Source: Nautilus pompilius (Eukaryota; Mollusca; Cephalopoda; Nautilida; Nautilidae). Taken from it: a stretch of 64,000 bases of DNA. Location: positions 1 to 64,000 of the forward strand of contig JACATO010001085.1 in the NCBI GenBank assembly GCA_018389105.1, in the 5' to 3' direction. How positions within the stretch are numbered: position 1 is the stretch's first letter; each line of letters opens with the position of its first letter. A model generated the notes under the pieces. It saw only the letters and a program-made list of their open reading frames with translations, was not told where the DNA came from and ran no database searches. A program made the translations under genes and the position numbers. Shown piece after piece: positions 12,373-24,406 of the stretch.

Positions 12373-14490
12373 TAGTCTCGCGCTGTTCTACTGTTTCTAT
12401 GTTTCGTCGATTTAGCCAAAGCCGGGCTCGGGTCGGAACGGGTGAGGCGCGGTGTCCGCTAGCGATGGCGCCACTTGGTTTCTGACGTGAAGCAGCGGGT
12501 CTATCTGCGGGTTCGGGTCTTCATGGACGCTAACTGCCGCAGATCCACACTACTCCGTGGTCCATCGGGTACAGCAGCTGTTGGAGAGTGCTCGATTCAA
12601 TGTTTCCCGTAAGCAGCTGGTTCTTCCTTGATCTGCTGGGGCCCTCGTGTCTGCTTGCGCTTCCACGTGCGTATGTCGCTCCATCAGTCGAAGACTGGCT
12701 GGTGAGAAGAACCCTGCGGCCTAGGCAGGTTCGTCGCCTGGTGTTCCTATGAAAATAAAGTCGCCGACAGATTCCAAAGATACGGCAGCCCGTCGAGACG
12801 GGCGCGGAGAGTGAGCGTCAGGGGTACCGTGGGATCCATTCCGACTGTGATTATTTGTTTGAAAACATAGACGGGAGAAGAGTTTGGTATCTAATCTATC
12901 TTATATTTGGTACCGCGTCCCGTCCCTCCACCAAAGGCAACAAAAACAGACCACGTCCTGTAAGAAATACGAATGTTTCAGAGCCAGGGTGTTTTCTCAC
13001 CGATTACCCTGGTTTATCTCACCTGCTTGACACGAAAGATTGGGTGGCGGCTACAAATATCAGAGGCGATCAAATATTTAAAAGTGTTGCTTCATCTGAC
13101 GGCTCCATGGGGTGCATCCGCGCGATTGGTAAAAATGTCACCAGCAGGGTCGGCTGAGGTCGTCTGCGACTATGTGGAATCGAAAACAGACGATGTTTAT
13201 GACATATGCCATATTCTTTTAGCCGACAGTTGAGAGTTTCTCTTGAGAAGCAAATCGCGCTGTATATAGTGATGGTTACGGGGTTTTGATTTTCTTTCAT
13301 TTTTATTATACTTAGAAACATGTTAAAGGATGCTCCAAGAAAAAGCTCCAGTCACCACCTGTTGGGTAGTTTTTTCGAGTATATATCGGTGTGTGGTGAG
13401 AAAGGCGGCTGAAAACAGAAAAATCGGCCTTGAAGAACTCGTGAACGTGCGAATTAAAGTGGCTCCGGTTTTGTCCGTAGATAAGTCGCAATCCTAATGA
13501 AGGTATGGGGAGATTAAAACCGTGTGACGTCAGCGCGCTGACTATCTCGATTTCCGAAGAGGAAGGAAGGCCGTTGCTGAATGACAGACGACCAGCGGAT
13601 ATTTGAAAGGCAAATAAACTGCATCTTTGGACTACGCCAGACGACAAGCCCGAGCTTGTTAGTCTTGTTTCCGCCAGCTCTGTCAGCGAAGGGGATTTCC
13701 AAGTCTAACCAATCAAAACAAGTTTCACATGTTTCCACGCCCGTTCGGTTTTCTGCCATCAAATAAGGTCCACAATCAAAATGTCTCCTGGTGGACACCT
13801 GGAGATAAAATACCCTGTTTTGATAAAAGATGTCTTTAATTAATCTCTCTTCCTCTACGTCCTTCGTGCTTCCCTGAGTCCACATATATCGATGACTAAT
13901 GGCCTTGATAAATTAGTTTCATTTTGGCAGAAAAATATTCCCAATCGTAATTTATCTTTGGCCTATGGTCACCAACTCAGGGCCGCGTACCCCTTTCGGT
14001 TTATCGGGAGATGCCGGCAGCCCCCACCACACACAGGTATTTGCACGTAATATGTGAACAGCCGTCTTCGGTCACGAAGGGCAACCATTACTAGGTAGAC
14101 ATGCCACCCGGTTGTACATTCACAAGTTTTTGTTTTCTTTCTCTCGCTGTGGAGTAGCTTTTGTCTGCAGTAGCCCCATTCTGGCAAGTTGCCACGTCTG
14201 ACCCGGCAGTTAGATATCTCCGAGTTCCTTCCTACCCCTGTTCTGGTAAGTGCTGGAAGGCGAGCTGAAGTGTTTGCTAGAGAAACTGTAATGCTTCCAG
14301 TAGAAACTCTGGTCGTGTACCTACTCACCTGATCAGGGCAGCGAGTGGACACCTGGCCGGTAGGTGGCTCGGTCGGTTACTGCACTTGGTTCAGTTTAGT
14401 GACTTGTTGAGTTAGAAGAGCACAAATCCCTCCCAAACAACTTTTCCCGTCTAACGAAAACAGGAACTCTAATATTGTGTATATATAGTA

Positions 14491-14543
14491 ATTTACAACA
14501 ACACAACAACAACAACAATAATAATAATAATAATAATAATAAT
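14491..14543. repeat. (AAC)n/(AAT)n microsatellite
   Basis: CAACAACAACAA leads into about ten ATA/AAT units. Confidence 0.9.
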
Positions 14544-14639
14544 GCAATAAGTGAAATTTTCTTTATGGTAATCAGAAGAAAGAAAATGTATTTATGCGTC
14601 TGAATTCGAGAAATTGATTTAAAAATGTATCTGTTTCCT

Positions 14640-14654
14640 TATTATTATTATTAT

Positions 14655-14687
<33 letters not shown>
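14640..14687. repeat. (TTA)n/(GTA)n microsatellite
   Basis: ATTATTATTA passes directly into a run of AGT/GTA units. Confidence 0.9.
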
Positions 14688-15608
14688 CAGTAGTATTCTA
14701 TCGAACTATTAGCACCCCGTTGGTCGGTCGGGCATGTCGGGTGATCATCACATGGTCACACGAGAACTCGTCGTGTGGTCTGCATCGCGCGACTTCTCCA
14801 CGACAGCTGTCGACCAAAATTACAACAAGTCCAGACATCTATTCACCCGCACAGTGCACTTAAATTCTTCAAAATCGTTGGAGAGTAATGTGATTTTCCG
14901 CGCTGGATTTGGGCGGGCTGGCGGGCCGATAAGCCGAGCTTTGATCGGGAAGCGCACGTGACTTGCACGCACTGCCCAGACCGCGGCGATAACAGGCGCA
15001 GACAGATAGTCAGTCTCCCGTCTCTCTCGCTCGCTCGCTCAGTGCATCGGAGTAGTTGGTCGGAGGCTGGCGAGGATCAGTGGGAGCCAACGAGTGGAAA
15101 GGAAACTCACCAAGCAACGGCTGACAACTAACACCAACAAACCAGCCCGTGTTGTCTGACAGCTAGGAGATCCGACCTCGGTCATGTGGCCCTAACCCGT
15201 GATGGTTTTTTTTTTTTTTTTTAAAGGTAGGGACTGATGCGTGACGAATTCGTTTGTAATGCCATTTATGCTCGTTTTCTCTATTCATCCGGCAAAAGTC
15301 CCCCTCCACCCCCGAACGAACTGTCGCTAACCACCCGGCACCCTGTCTAACGGAACTAGTGGAAAGAAGTCTTTCTGGGATATCGGTTGGAAAACCATAG
15401 TAATTATTGGAACAACACAACCGGGAGGTTTCGCTGTTGTTGTTCTCACCTGCGACTGATCAAGATGTAGACTGTATTTCTGCCCGTCGCTTTATTTCCC
15501 TTGCTGAATACTCGCCCAAACGTGTTTATTATTTCGTCTGGACAACAGGAATCGCCGTCAGTCTGCCACACAACAAAAGAGGGCACGGGAGTCAGGATGC
15601 GTATGGAT

Positions 15609-15616
15609 TATAAAAG
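15609..15616 (+). promoter_or_regulatory. Candidate TATA box for the FGFR-like gene
   Basis: TATAAAAG is a consensus TATA box. A start about 30 bp downstream would leave a 5' leader of roughly 220 nt before the ATG at 15859. No other evidence of transcription is available, and a CpG-rich patch at 14930-15170 is an alternative promoter. Confidence 0.35.
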
Positions 15617-15858
15617 CTATAATTTATGCTGTTTCGAGTAAGTGGCGGTGTCCGTATACGGGCCTCTGGTGTTTGATTAAAAGTTTAGTCACTGAAAAAC
15701 CATAGAGATAAAAATCAAGGCGATTTGTCACCTGCAGACCTTCGAAGTCGGTAATTAATCTGAAAGACAGGTCGTTGGTCGGAGAAGAAGTAATCTGTTC
15801 GATGCTTGTAGTCGTACAAACTTTCAGATGAGAGGGAAGTGAACGGAGTTCCGCCACC

Positions 15859-16962
15859 ATGACCAGACCGGTATTTCTTGTCGCGTTTGCTGTCCTCGTC
15901 GTGTCCAGAATTTCCAGCGGACGACGACAAAAGCATCGTCATGATAGGGAAGATTCCGAATTTTCCCACCTCCATTCTGTCAAATATTCAGCTCCGGGCA
16001 GAAAAGTGAAATTGCCTTGCAAGACCAAGAATAATTTCAACGTCACCTGGTATCGCGGTCTAATCCGTATAGATGAAGAAACCGGCGACTTGGGCCGGTT
16101 CCGATTTCTCTCCAGCGGTCTGGTTATCAACCCCGTCCAACACGACGACGGGGGCAATTACTCGTGCCTGGCAGAAAATCGCCATCGCCAGACGTGGTCG
16201 GATTATACTTTAGTGGTAAGAAATAGGACCGTGAACGACTCGAACAGAAAGAAAGAGTCGGCTCCAAAATGGTCCGGCGACAAGCCCATGCCGACCTACG
16301 TAGTGAAGCCCTCTGGAGAAAACCTCAGGATGAATTGCCCGGCTAAAGGTAATCCAACCCCAAAGTTCACGTGGGAAAAAAACGGGGAAAAAATAAGCAA
16401 AAATCCTACGTTTGTAATAAAAAGCTTGAACCTCTCACACAAAGGATACTATACGTGTACAGCGAGAAACAGACTCGGGCAGATAGCGTGGAATTATTCC
16501 GTGGACGTTTTCGTCCCCACCCGTCAACCGATTGTGTCTATAACAACTAATCAGACCGTGCGTACTGGAGGAACTGCGGTTTTTACCTGCGTCGTAGCAA
16601 GCGCTGTGTCGCCGCACACGGAATGGATAAGACAACCGAGACCATTGGCTGACGTGTGCCGCACCTTCATGTTTAAACAAACTCTAGACTCTCGCAGAGA
16701 TACGATTCTGGTGACATTAATGATCGTGAATGTGACTGAAGCAGATGCGGGGGTCTACACGTGCATGTCTCATAACTACGCCGGGCAGGATAACAGCAGC
16801 ACTTGGCTGACGGTGTCTTCGGCGTCTTTCCGAAAAGAGCGCGAAAACGCCGTGTCCTGTTCTACGGCACAGCGGCTTCCTAGTGGAGCATCCTACACCG
16901 ACCAGCCCAAACCGGACTTCGCCTTTCTGACGCTGTCTCTGGTACTGTTTCGTCATCTGTAG
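15859..16962 (+). CDS. Kinase-less FGF receptor-like protein, three Ig domains, single exon
   Basis: The 367-residue product resembles FGFRL1 and FGFR ectodomains. A signal peptide (about 1-21) is followed by a basic stretch (22-30). Three Ig domains have paired cysteines at 54/103, 160/200 and 244/302, each with its core Trp (64, 172, 256). The stretch RFRFLSSGLVINPVQHDDGG followed by NYSC, and later YTLVVRN, matches the first Ig domain of FGFRL1; GENLRMNCPAKGNPTPKFTW matches FGFR domain 2. About nine N-glycosylation sequons are present. There is no kinase domain. The C-terminus ends in a short hydrophobic tail (354-364) after small residues SGAS (342-345), so a GPI signal is possible; otherwise the protein is secreted. 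The start is supported by an in-frame TGA at 15829 and a near-ideal Kozak context (GCCACCATGA). Vertebrate FGFRL1 has several introns and a transmembrane segment, whereas this frame is uninterrupted, suggesting a retrocopy or an intron-poor paralogue. Expected role: binding FGF or heparan sulfate outside the cell as a decoy or modulator. Confidence 0.85.
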   Translation: MTRPVFLVAFAVLVVSRISSGRRQKHRHDREDSEFSHLHSVKYSAPGRKVKLPCKTKNNFNVTWYRGLIRIDEETGDLGRFRFLSSGLVINPVQHDDGGNYSCLAENRHRQTWSDYTLVVRNRTVNDSNRKKESAPKWSGDKPMPTYVVKPSGENLRMNCPAKGNPTPKFTWEKNGEKISKNPTFVIKSLNLSHKGYYTCTARNRLGQIAWNYSVDVFVPTRQPIVSITTNQTVRTGGTAVFTCVVASAVSPHTEWIRQPRPLADVCRTFMFKQTLDSRRDTILVTLMIVNVTEADAGVYTCMSHNYAGQDNSSTWLTVSSASFRKERENAVSCSTAQRLPSGASYTDQPKPDFAFLTLSLVLFRHL

Positions 16963-18531
16963 TTCACACTATTTATTCACAGAAAGAAAAAAAACGTCAC
17001 TGAAACACTCGCGGGAATAGGATGACATTTTCCAAGGAATGGTCTCGAGTCAGGACGGTTGACGTTGTTTTAAAGGTTCACGCTGGTAAATAGCAACATC
17101 TTAAAATAAGAAATTTCCCGGGAAGTTTATTTAACTTTGTTTAAAAAAGATCAGTAAAGGGCAAATGGAGTTCACCATTTTACTCTTCATCTTTTTTTTC
17201 CTATCACGGCTGCTTCTCGTTTATCCCGCGAGATGGCAGAGTACCCGGATGTGTTGACCCGCTGCGAACACAAACGCCGCAAGAACCAGTAGCCATCGCA
17301 CTGGCTCCGATCTACGCTGATTATTAACCACCTTTCTGGATTTTCTTCGGTAGAAAGCTACTTAAATTAGTCGCATTTATCGCGTATGTTTATATCTGAG
17401 TTGCCTACATTGGCTACTTTTGCCGTACATTTTTATCTCAAACATAAATCTTTGGCATTTCCCATGTCGAATACAGTAACGTGTCTCTGCGATGACGGTA
17501 CAATCACGTGACCATAAACCGAGCTGTGCCGGTTTTGCAGTTGGCTGTCATAACTGAGGCAAATGTGAAAATGCAAGAGAAGGAATTCATGTTATAAGTT
17601 TTCAGTTTTACATTAAACTTTAGTAGCCAAAATCTTAGTTTTGTTTGTTCTTTCCCGAGTTGTTTAAGGACCTTTGTTCAGCAGCCATCGATTAGTACAT
17701 CACAGCTAAGTATAAATGTGTAGATGGATGCTATTGTGTCAAGCTTAGGAAAATTCTTTCAAACTTTGTTTTAATTTCTGCTTCCGACACGTAACAAACA
17801 AAGGGGCTCATAGGGCGTGGCTCCCACGTGCGGCTTCACGGCGCCCCGTCTGTGCCCTTGCTCGCTGAACGTCAAATAATCGCAGGTTTTTTTTGCAAAT
17901 TGCCCGTGATAAACATTTTCCACAAAACCTAACCGAACGGATCTTTCTACAGTAATTTCTAGACTGAAAGTGTAAAACGTTTAAATAAATATGTTTGCGA
18001 AAAATTATTGCAGCTTTTGAAAACAAATACAGGTAAAACAAATAGCGGGAATCGATTTATTTATGTGTAGATCTCTTGTAATCACGGGATTTTGGAGATT
18101 TGAACGCTCGGATATAACATCCGTTACCTGGCAACAGAGAGACTGAGAACTCTCAGCCAAAGAAGTGGGAGGGAGCGCGGTCATGAGTTCAAACTACAAA
18201 TAATAATATTATTATTAAATAGCACTGTAGGTTGTGTTATTTTATTTTTATAATTTTTATTCTGTTAATATAATAGTACATGGTGACCGCATAGTAGAAT
18301 TATTTCCCAAGTCTCACTGATCGGGTAGACGCCCTTTTCTTTGATCGCTGCCTTGCAGATACAGAGTCATTTTTTCCTCAGAGGTTTTGCATGTATTCAC
18401 TTTCAGTTTTACTCCATTCAGCCAGAAGCCGTCCCCAGAGATAGAATTGGCCGCATGTTCATCGGACAATTTAGACCAGCCCACAGATGTTCACTATGGG
18501 TCACATTTGTGAAATGCGGCTGCGGCCGGCG
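16963..18531. other. 3' flank of the FGFR-like gene and right part of the spacer
   Basis: No further gene identified. No AATAAA lies close to the stop; ATTAAA near 17613 is the nearest variant polyadenylation signal seen. The minus strand at about 18420-18530 continues the Tc1-like reading (HSEHLWAGLN resembles the family's IEHLW motif) beyond the duplicated arm. Confidence 0.35.
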
Positions 18532-19175
18532 AGGCATTTCCGAGCTCCGCAACGTTCTTTCGGCCATCAATAAATCACAGGCAACTTTGACGGATGTTTT
18601 GCTCGAACAACGAAACATAGTCCTGATGGACGGCGTGATGGATAGGAACGGGGCTTTGTGGACACTCGGATCATCTCCGCAGAACGTCCCCGTCTTCACA
18701 GTTGGCCCCCAGTACCGTTTGCCTCGACGTCTCCAAACATATATTCTAGGATTGGAACCAAACAGTTCAAATAATGGGGCTTCGTCTATCACGAGAGCAG
18801 TTTTCCGGTCACCGGTGAACCTAGCTAACCTCAGCCTTCCAGCTTTGTTTACTGATTTGGCCACGAAGGAGGTGAAACATTCACCTTCCTCGGAGCCACC
18901 ATTAAGAGCCAGAGAGACTTCGCCACAGAAACACAATCAACGCTGGCTATTGCAACACCTGCACCTGCTAAATATAACACGAAAGACAAAATCATAAAGG
19001 TTGTAATGAAGATAAAACCATACAAAATTCGTATCATATCAACGTCACTGTTGTATAGTTGGAATCTCTAGTAACTAGGCACTGACAGAGAAAAAATACA
19101 ACCCTTTGAAAGAAAGAGTTATCGCAAAATTTTCTGTAATTTACACACCGAACACAGGAGCGAGCGGTCTGGCCC
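18532..19175 (-). repeat. Right arm of the 644-bp inverted duplication (Tc1-like fragment)
   Basis: Reverse complement of 10808-11451 over the same length. The Tc1-like transposase reading is on the minus strand here (172 codons, 18418-18936) and extends past the arm into unique sequence with an EHLW-like motif, so this copy keeps more of the transposase than the left one. The breakpoint at 18531/18532 therefore falls inside the old transposase. The + strand is also open for 218 codons, but most of that is the antisense of the transposase. Confidence 0.8.
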
Positions 19176-19372
19176 ACACTTAACAAGATCATTGCATCAG
19201 GCGTAATCAACATAGTATTTCAGGCTGAATAGATGGGGGGGAGGAAGAGAAACTGATGTTCTAGGTCTAAATAAACACGAACTATTCACCACAGTCAGAA
19301 AGCAAAAAATGGCGGACAATCACCATTACCACACCGACGACGGATAGGTGGTCATGGGATTGATGATGATGA

Positions 19373-19405
<33 letters not shown>

Positions 19406-21900
19406 CTATGGTATCCAGGAAGCTACATGGCTGTAATTTTCGGTATCTCTTCAACGACCTCTAACAAGAACGACACTGGCTTGAGCGCTCATTCACCCCG
19501 CTTGTCCCTTCTCTATAGTGATCTTCCGACGCAATGCTCTTGCCTCCACACCCATCAACTTTGTAGAATTTACCGGCTTTTGGATACCAATGAAGAATAT
19601 AGTCATCTACCAGTCTTATTGGACTTTCAGTTCAGTAAATCTAAATTCTCTCAGAGGAAAAGTCAAAACTGGGGGGGTCTCTCGTGTGATATTTTTTATA
19701 CAGTACGTCAACGATTTGTCAGTAGTATGTGGATTGGCTCACTTGTAATCATATACACCCATGTTTACATCTCAGTGTGTGTACGAATCTTTTGGAACAT
19801 CTAAACGACTTTTTTTATAGAACAAATGATAAAAAGGGACTATGGTGTTCGGCCCTCACGCGAACACCCAGGTGCGTGTCTCTGTCCCGCGCTAATGGAG
19901 AAGACCGGAAAAGACCATATTCTGTGTACAGGAACATATGGACTCGAGTCTAACTACAGATAATCACTCCATCATTTATTAAATTTGTATAATAATAGAG
20001 TTTGTGTAAAAATGCTGTATGTTCTCATGATAATCCGGCTTGTGCCCACGTGAAAGGGTCCTTCATCTATATCCATTTCTGATTTTACGTTAGAACTGAA
20101 GCTTTCCTCCTGCATTGGGGGGCTGGTAATGACGAATGGCGACCATCGAGCAGTAGCCACTTAATTTAAGGGCGGGAGCAAAGAGAGCCATCTTTGATGA
20201 AGGTTTTAAAATAAAAGCAAACAAACAACCTCCCGAAGAACTAAACGTGAGATGTATTCGCACCAGTCTTCGAGACTTGCTACCTTTCCTAGTGAGTACA
20301 CAAACAATCTTCTCGCCCCGCCCGACCATGCACTCTACTGCTCTATCCTGGAAGGGATCTTTACGCCTGTTTCTCACACTCTCCCCCATTTCGGTTGCTG
20401 CAGACACCATCAGAGAAAATCTTACTACTGTCTAGTGGCGGAATCAAAGATAAGCTCTTCCACTCACAGCGGGCGTCTCATTTTGACAGCTATCTTAAAG
20501 GCGTTTATATGTGAATAAGGGGGGAGGAAAAGATAAAAGTTTCTCTTGTTGTTGTTCAGCCTCTTCACCAATTACAGCCGTGGCCAGAAGTTTTTCGTCG
20601 CCCTACAATTTTCTAATTTCGATTCACGAAGTCGAGTCAACCCCGCCGAGTGTTAATGGGACCGTATGGGGCGCGTACGGCTCTGCAGTTTCCCACCTGC
20701 TCGGTGTGAAATGTGACGACCACCTGAAATCTAACGAGGTCACGACCCTCAGGTGTGACTTAACTAGGAGCACAACAGACAGGTATAGAGTCGGTCAGGG
20801 AGGGGTACATTGTGAGCCAGGTGCGATGATAGATTTTGTTATTGATATTTATAGCGATGCAAAACCTTTGGCTACGGCTGTAGAAACGTTTTGTTTTATT
20901 GTTTTTAAAAAAGAAAAATTCTAAATGTAAATTGGCTAGCATCTGAAATAACCAGTACTTTACAAACCAGTTAAATCTCCACCGAAACTGAAAATAGAAA
21001 AGTGCGAAATCGTTTCTGGAGCTGTAAGTCACCAAAAAGACAAACAAAAATCGTCCATTGAAACTACATTTTTGTTTCCGCAGCTGTTCCAAGTCAAAAG
21101 AATTTTCAAAGATGAAAAAAAGTTAAGACTGAAGTTCAGACGCAAGCGAACCTGGATAGTTTCGTATTAATAACTCTTCACCAAGAAGTTAGAAGCTTTA
21201 ATTTCTTTACTTGTAAAGAAACGAATGATTTCTTTGACTTAATTGTCGTCAAAGATTCCTTCATAAAAGTTTCCTCGTGTTTTTTTTAAAAATTCTTTCG
21301 AAAAGCAAAGGAACAAAAAAATGAATAGAAACAAAGATTTACAAGAAGTGCTGAATCCAGAATTGTCTTTTACAGATTTCGTCTCTATATTCAACATGAT
21401 CTGAAAGAAGAAGGCAGCACTTAGACGCTCTAAAATATAGCATTCGCATCCCGAGTTTATTAGCAGGTTTTTTTTTCATTATGTAAGAGCGGAAATAAAG
21501 AGGAGGTCTTCTGCGGCAGGGCTGGGCTGCAGGCCAGAATCGCTGATCTCGTTCGTTTATAACCAGTCAGCGTCTTGCGCCTTGCAAAAGGCGATAAAAT
21601 CCACAATGAATACGAAATCAGACAATCCAAAAAAAGTACTTCCTTATATCTGGGAAAATAATCTCATATCAATGGAATAACTTTTTTTAAAAAGTGTTTT
21701 TTCCATCTTTAAATTTCTTTATCAAAAAGAAAAAAATTAACCTCGACAGCATGTCTGGCAAGATTCTCGAGTATTAACGAGCTTGTATTCGTTTCCAATG
21801 AGCCTGGGTTCTAAAAACTTACGTCTGGAGGTTGCATCTGTCGACGGTCAAATATAGAGGCGGGAGCATGATGCTATTAAATGCAATCATGTGTAATGGA
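19176..21900. other. Non-coding stretch
   Basis: No gene supported. A (GAT)n tract lies at 19362-19404. Open frames at 19373-19804, 20090-20410 (-), 20511-20924 and 20760-21092 (-) have no recognised domain; the first is largely translated microsatellite. Confidence 0.35.
19362..19404. repeat. (GAT)n microsatellite
   Basis: GATGATGATGAATGATGATG continuing to about 19404. Confidence 0.95.
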
Positions 21901-21904
21901 AATA

Positions 21905-23160
21905 TTAGGTTGTTACAAAGGTTTTGTCGGTTTTTTAACCACAACATTAAGACTTCACATCGTTGCTGATCATTAACTTTATTAATCTGAGTCAGTTCCA
22001 TCACGATCAATACACTTCTGCCAACGAGTTACAAGCGGATTTATACCATTTTGATGAAAATCTGGATTTCTGGAGCCGATGAACTGTTGGAAGGCAGTTT
22101 CAATTGCTGCTCGGATGGAGAAGGATTTCATACGGAGGAAGCTGTCGAGGTGTTTGAAAAGGTGGCGGTCTGTAGGAGAAAGGTCTGGTGAATGAATGGG
22201 CTGGGTGAGGGAGAACTTGGTACCCCAGTGTGTTCAGTTTATGAGGACGATCATTGTCGTGGAGCAGGATTGGGCCTCTTCGATTGACCAATGCCGGCTG
22301 TCGTTTGGAGAGTTTCTGATGAACAATGTTTAATTCATGACAGTAACTTTCAGCTGTGATGGTTTCGTCAGGTTGCAAGAAGTTATAGTGGATGGCACCA
22401 GTTGCAGTCCACCAGACAGTGACCATGACCTTCTTTGGGTGGAGGCTGCGTTTTGGAATATGGTTAGGCTCCTTGTCTCTGTCGAGCCACTGTGCTGATT
22501 GTCGTAAAGGATCCATTTTTCATCATGTGTAATGATTCGGTCAATAAATGGGTAGTTTTTGTTTCTTATGACAAGTGAAGAGCAGATCTCCAATCGACGA
22601 TTTTGTTTATCCAACTCGTGAGGCGCCCACCTGTCCAGCCTTCCCACCTCGCCGATTGCGTCAAGATGGCAGGAACAGTTTCATTGCTTACGTCAAGTTC
22701 TCCAGCAATTTCTCTCTCAGTTTTTCTTGGATAGGCTTCAACTGAGGCTTTCAGACGGTCGTCATCACAGCTGGAAGCACGTCTGCTACGTTCCTTACCT
22801 TCGAGGCTCACATCTCCTGATGGAATCTTTGTAAACCATCGTTGTACTGTCCACTCATTTGCTGTGTCCTCTCCTCATCCCTGCTTAATGTCACCAGTTG
22901 CCTCGCTCGCTTTGTGGCCGGGTTTGAACTCGTGAAGCAAAATGGCACGGAAAACTGTTCTATCCATGCTTCACTCAGAACCCCGAAACCGATATCCATT
23001 TGATGATTATTAAAAAGGTAGGTTTTTGCATAATTTATGCCAAAGATACACGATAAAAAAGGATATATAACGTATCTACGCACACCTTCACAAGCAGGCA
23101 AAATATGGACCCCAAACTGACATAATGTAAAAACCGACAACACTTTTGTAACGATCCAAT
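21905..23160 (-). mobile_element. Complete-ended but frameshifted mariner element
   Basis: The element is 1256 bp, bounded by inverted repeats of about 32 bp (TTAGGTTGTTACAAAG... on the left, TTGGATCGTTACAAAAG... reading in from the right; about 27 of 32 match) and flanked by TA on both sides, the target of mariner. On the minus strand a transposase can be followed from ATG at 22967 (RAILLHEFKPGHKASEAT) through an HTH region to RWQKCIDRDGTDSD and a stop at 21982. Motifs of the mariner family containing Hsmar1/SETMAR are clear: THDEKWILYD, LHPKKVMVTVWW, LVNRRGPILLHDND, and SPDLSPTD in a shifted frame, so the three catalytic Asp codons remain. An internal stop near the N-terminus and at least three frame changes (about 22650, 22510 and 22240) inactivate it. 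Confidence 0.93.
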
Positions 23161-23693
23161 ATACAGAATTAGTGTTGTTTTAACACAGCTCTGCCGGATA
23201 CATTATTGAAAGTGACATTCACTACCATTGTACCAACAAGGCATATTAACATTTACTGTGCAATTTTTTCAGGAAGATGGTGCTACAATACGAATCAAAG
23301 AATTGAACGTCTTCCGAGTTAATTAAAACTCTGATGTAAATCCAGTCGATCGCTTCTAGAAGCATCTGCGCCATCACCCGACAGTAGCCCGTCTACGTTC
23401 AGCCAATATGAAGAAATTAAGGGAAGTTCTCACATAGACTGCGATGCGAAATCTCGTTGATTCATTATCAAATGCAGAGGCTGTTCATGCTTCGACAAAG
23501 AACTAACAGGGATAATTCCACTCTATTTGCCGTTTCTTGCAACAAACCAACGTACGAGAAACTATCGAGAATTTCTAGGGCCACGGCACGGACATGGTTA
23601 TGGCGACTGCTTACAACACGGCTGCCCTTCTCCAGCGGGTGTGGCTCAGCTTCACGGAAATAGATGACGCAGGAGTAGCCCACGGCGAGACGG

Positions 23694-23715
23694 TGTGTGT
23701 GTGTGTGTGTGTGTG
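23694..23715. repeat. (TG)n microsatellite
   Basis: Eleven TG units inside a GC-rich stretch. Confidence 0.95.
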
Positions 23716-23849
23716 GAGCGGCCAGCCTCTTCCTCAGCCCGGTCGCAGTGACTACCCTGGCTGCTCGCTCCCTTCTGAGAGACATCATCAGTCGGGCAAG
23801 ATCAGCGACAACTTGACCCGTGCAGAGAATTGAAAATGGCTGATAACAA

Positions 23850-24285
23850 GCCAGCCATCTTGAACCGCGTTATGAACGGGGACGAATATGGGTGGTGTGT
23901 CTTCATGACCCTAAGCTCAGCACGGCCGAAGAAATGGCGAACTGGCACCCGCTCGACGATTCGCTCACGCTACTCGTTATCTGTGACTAGTCAATGTCCA
24001 TCCAGCCAGTTGTGGAGTTTGCCCGCCTTCTCCGTACTCACCGGACTTTGCACCTACTGACTTGTGAGACGCAGACGTTCTCCAGTCAGCTGCAAACGCT
24101 TGGAAAGGGGGTTGGCAAGAACGTCACACGGCGAGTGTTCCGGGCCTCCCACCAGCGTTGGTATATGCGTTAGAAGTCAGGGGAACGGGCGCCGATACTT
24201 TTCGGCAGGTCTTCGTATTGTAACAACAACGGACGGCCTAATTTTTGTCAGGCTTAATTATCTGAAGACTTCAGACTTAAACTGA
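23850..24285 (+). mobile_element. Second mariner remnant (internal deletion)
   Basis: In one frame ILNRVMNGDE resembles the mariner first catalytic Asp motif (NRVxTGDE). About 70 codons later, in another frame, PPSPYSPDFAPTDL matches the third-Asp motif (PYSPDLAPTD). The second Asp region is missing or unrecognisable, so this is an internally deleted, inactive copy. Ends were not found. Confidence 0.5.
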
Positions 24286-24406
24286 TAAAGAAATTTACTT
24301 TCTTTCAAAAATTGAAAAAATTTATAAATGAGCGTTTTTTAGACAATTATTATTAGTTTTTTCCCAGTTTGCTAATGTCCTCTCACTCGAGGATCTACAA
24401 AACCAT

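Larger units (their letters stand above)
11452..15600. other. Spacer between inverted arms, left part: no gene identified
   Basis: Apart from a tRNA-SINE-like head at about 11890-11975 and microsatellites at 12302-12370, 14491-14543 and 14640-14687, nothing is assigned. Open frames at 12855-13157 (+) and 13514-13885 (-) lack recognisable domains. 14930-15170 is CpG-rich with TCTCTCGCTCGCTCGCTCAGTG, and could be a promoter or 5' exon of the FGFR-like gene, but this is not demonstrated. Confidence 0.35.

Noticed and set aside
13514-13885. 123-codon minus-strand frame in the inverted-arm spacer
   Set aside because: No recognisable domain and overlapped by another frame on the same strand; insufficient support.
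18341-18997. 218-codon + strand frame over the right inverted arm
   Set aside because: It is the antisense of the Tc1-like transposase reading; the opposite strand carries the recognisable motifs.
19373-19804. 143-codon frame beginning with a run of Met
   Set aside because: The N-terminus is translated (GAT)n and the rest has no domain.
20511-20924. 137-codon + strand frame
   Set aside because: It begins with a GTG codon, has no domain and sits in mixed-composition non-coding DNA.
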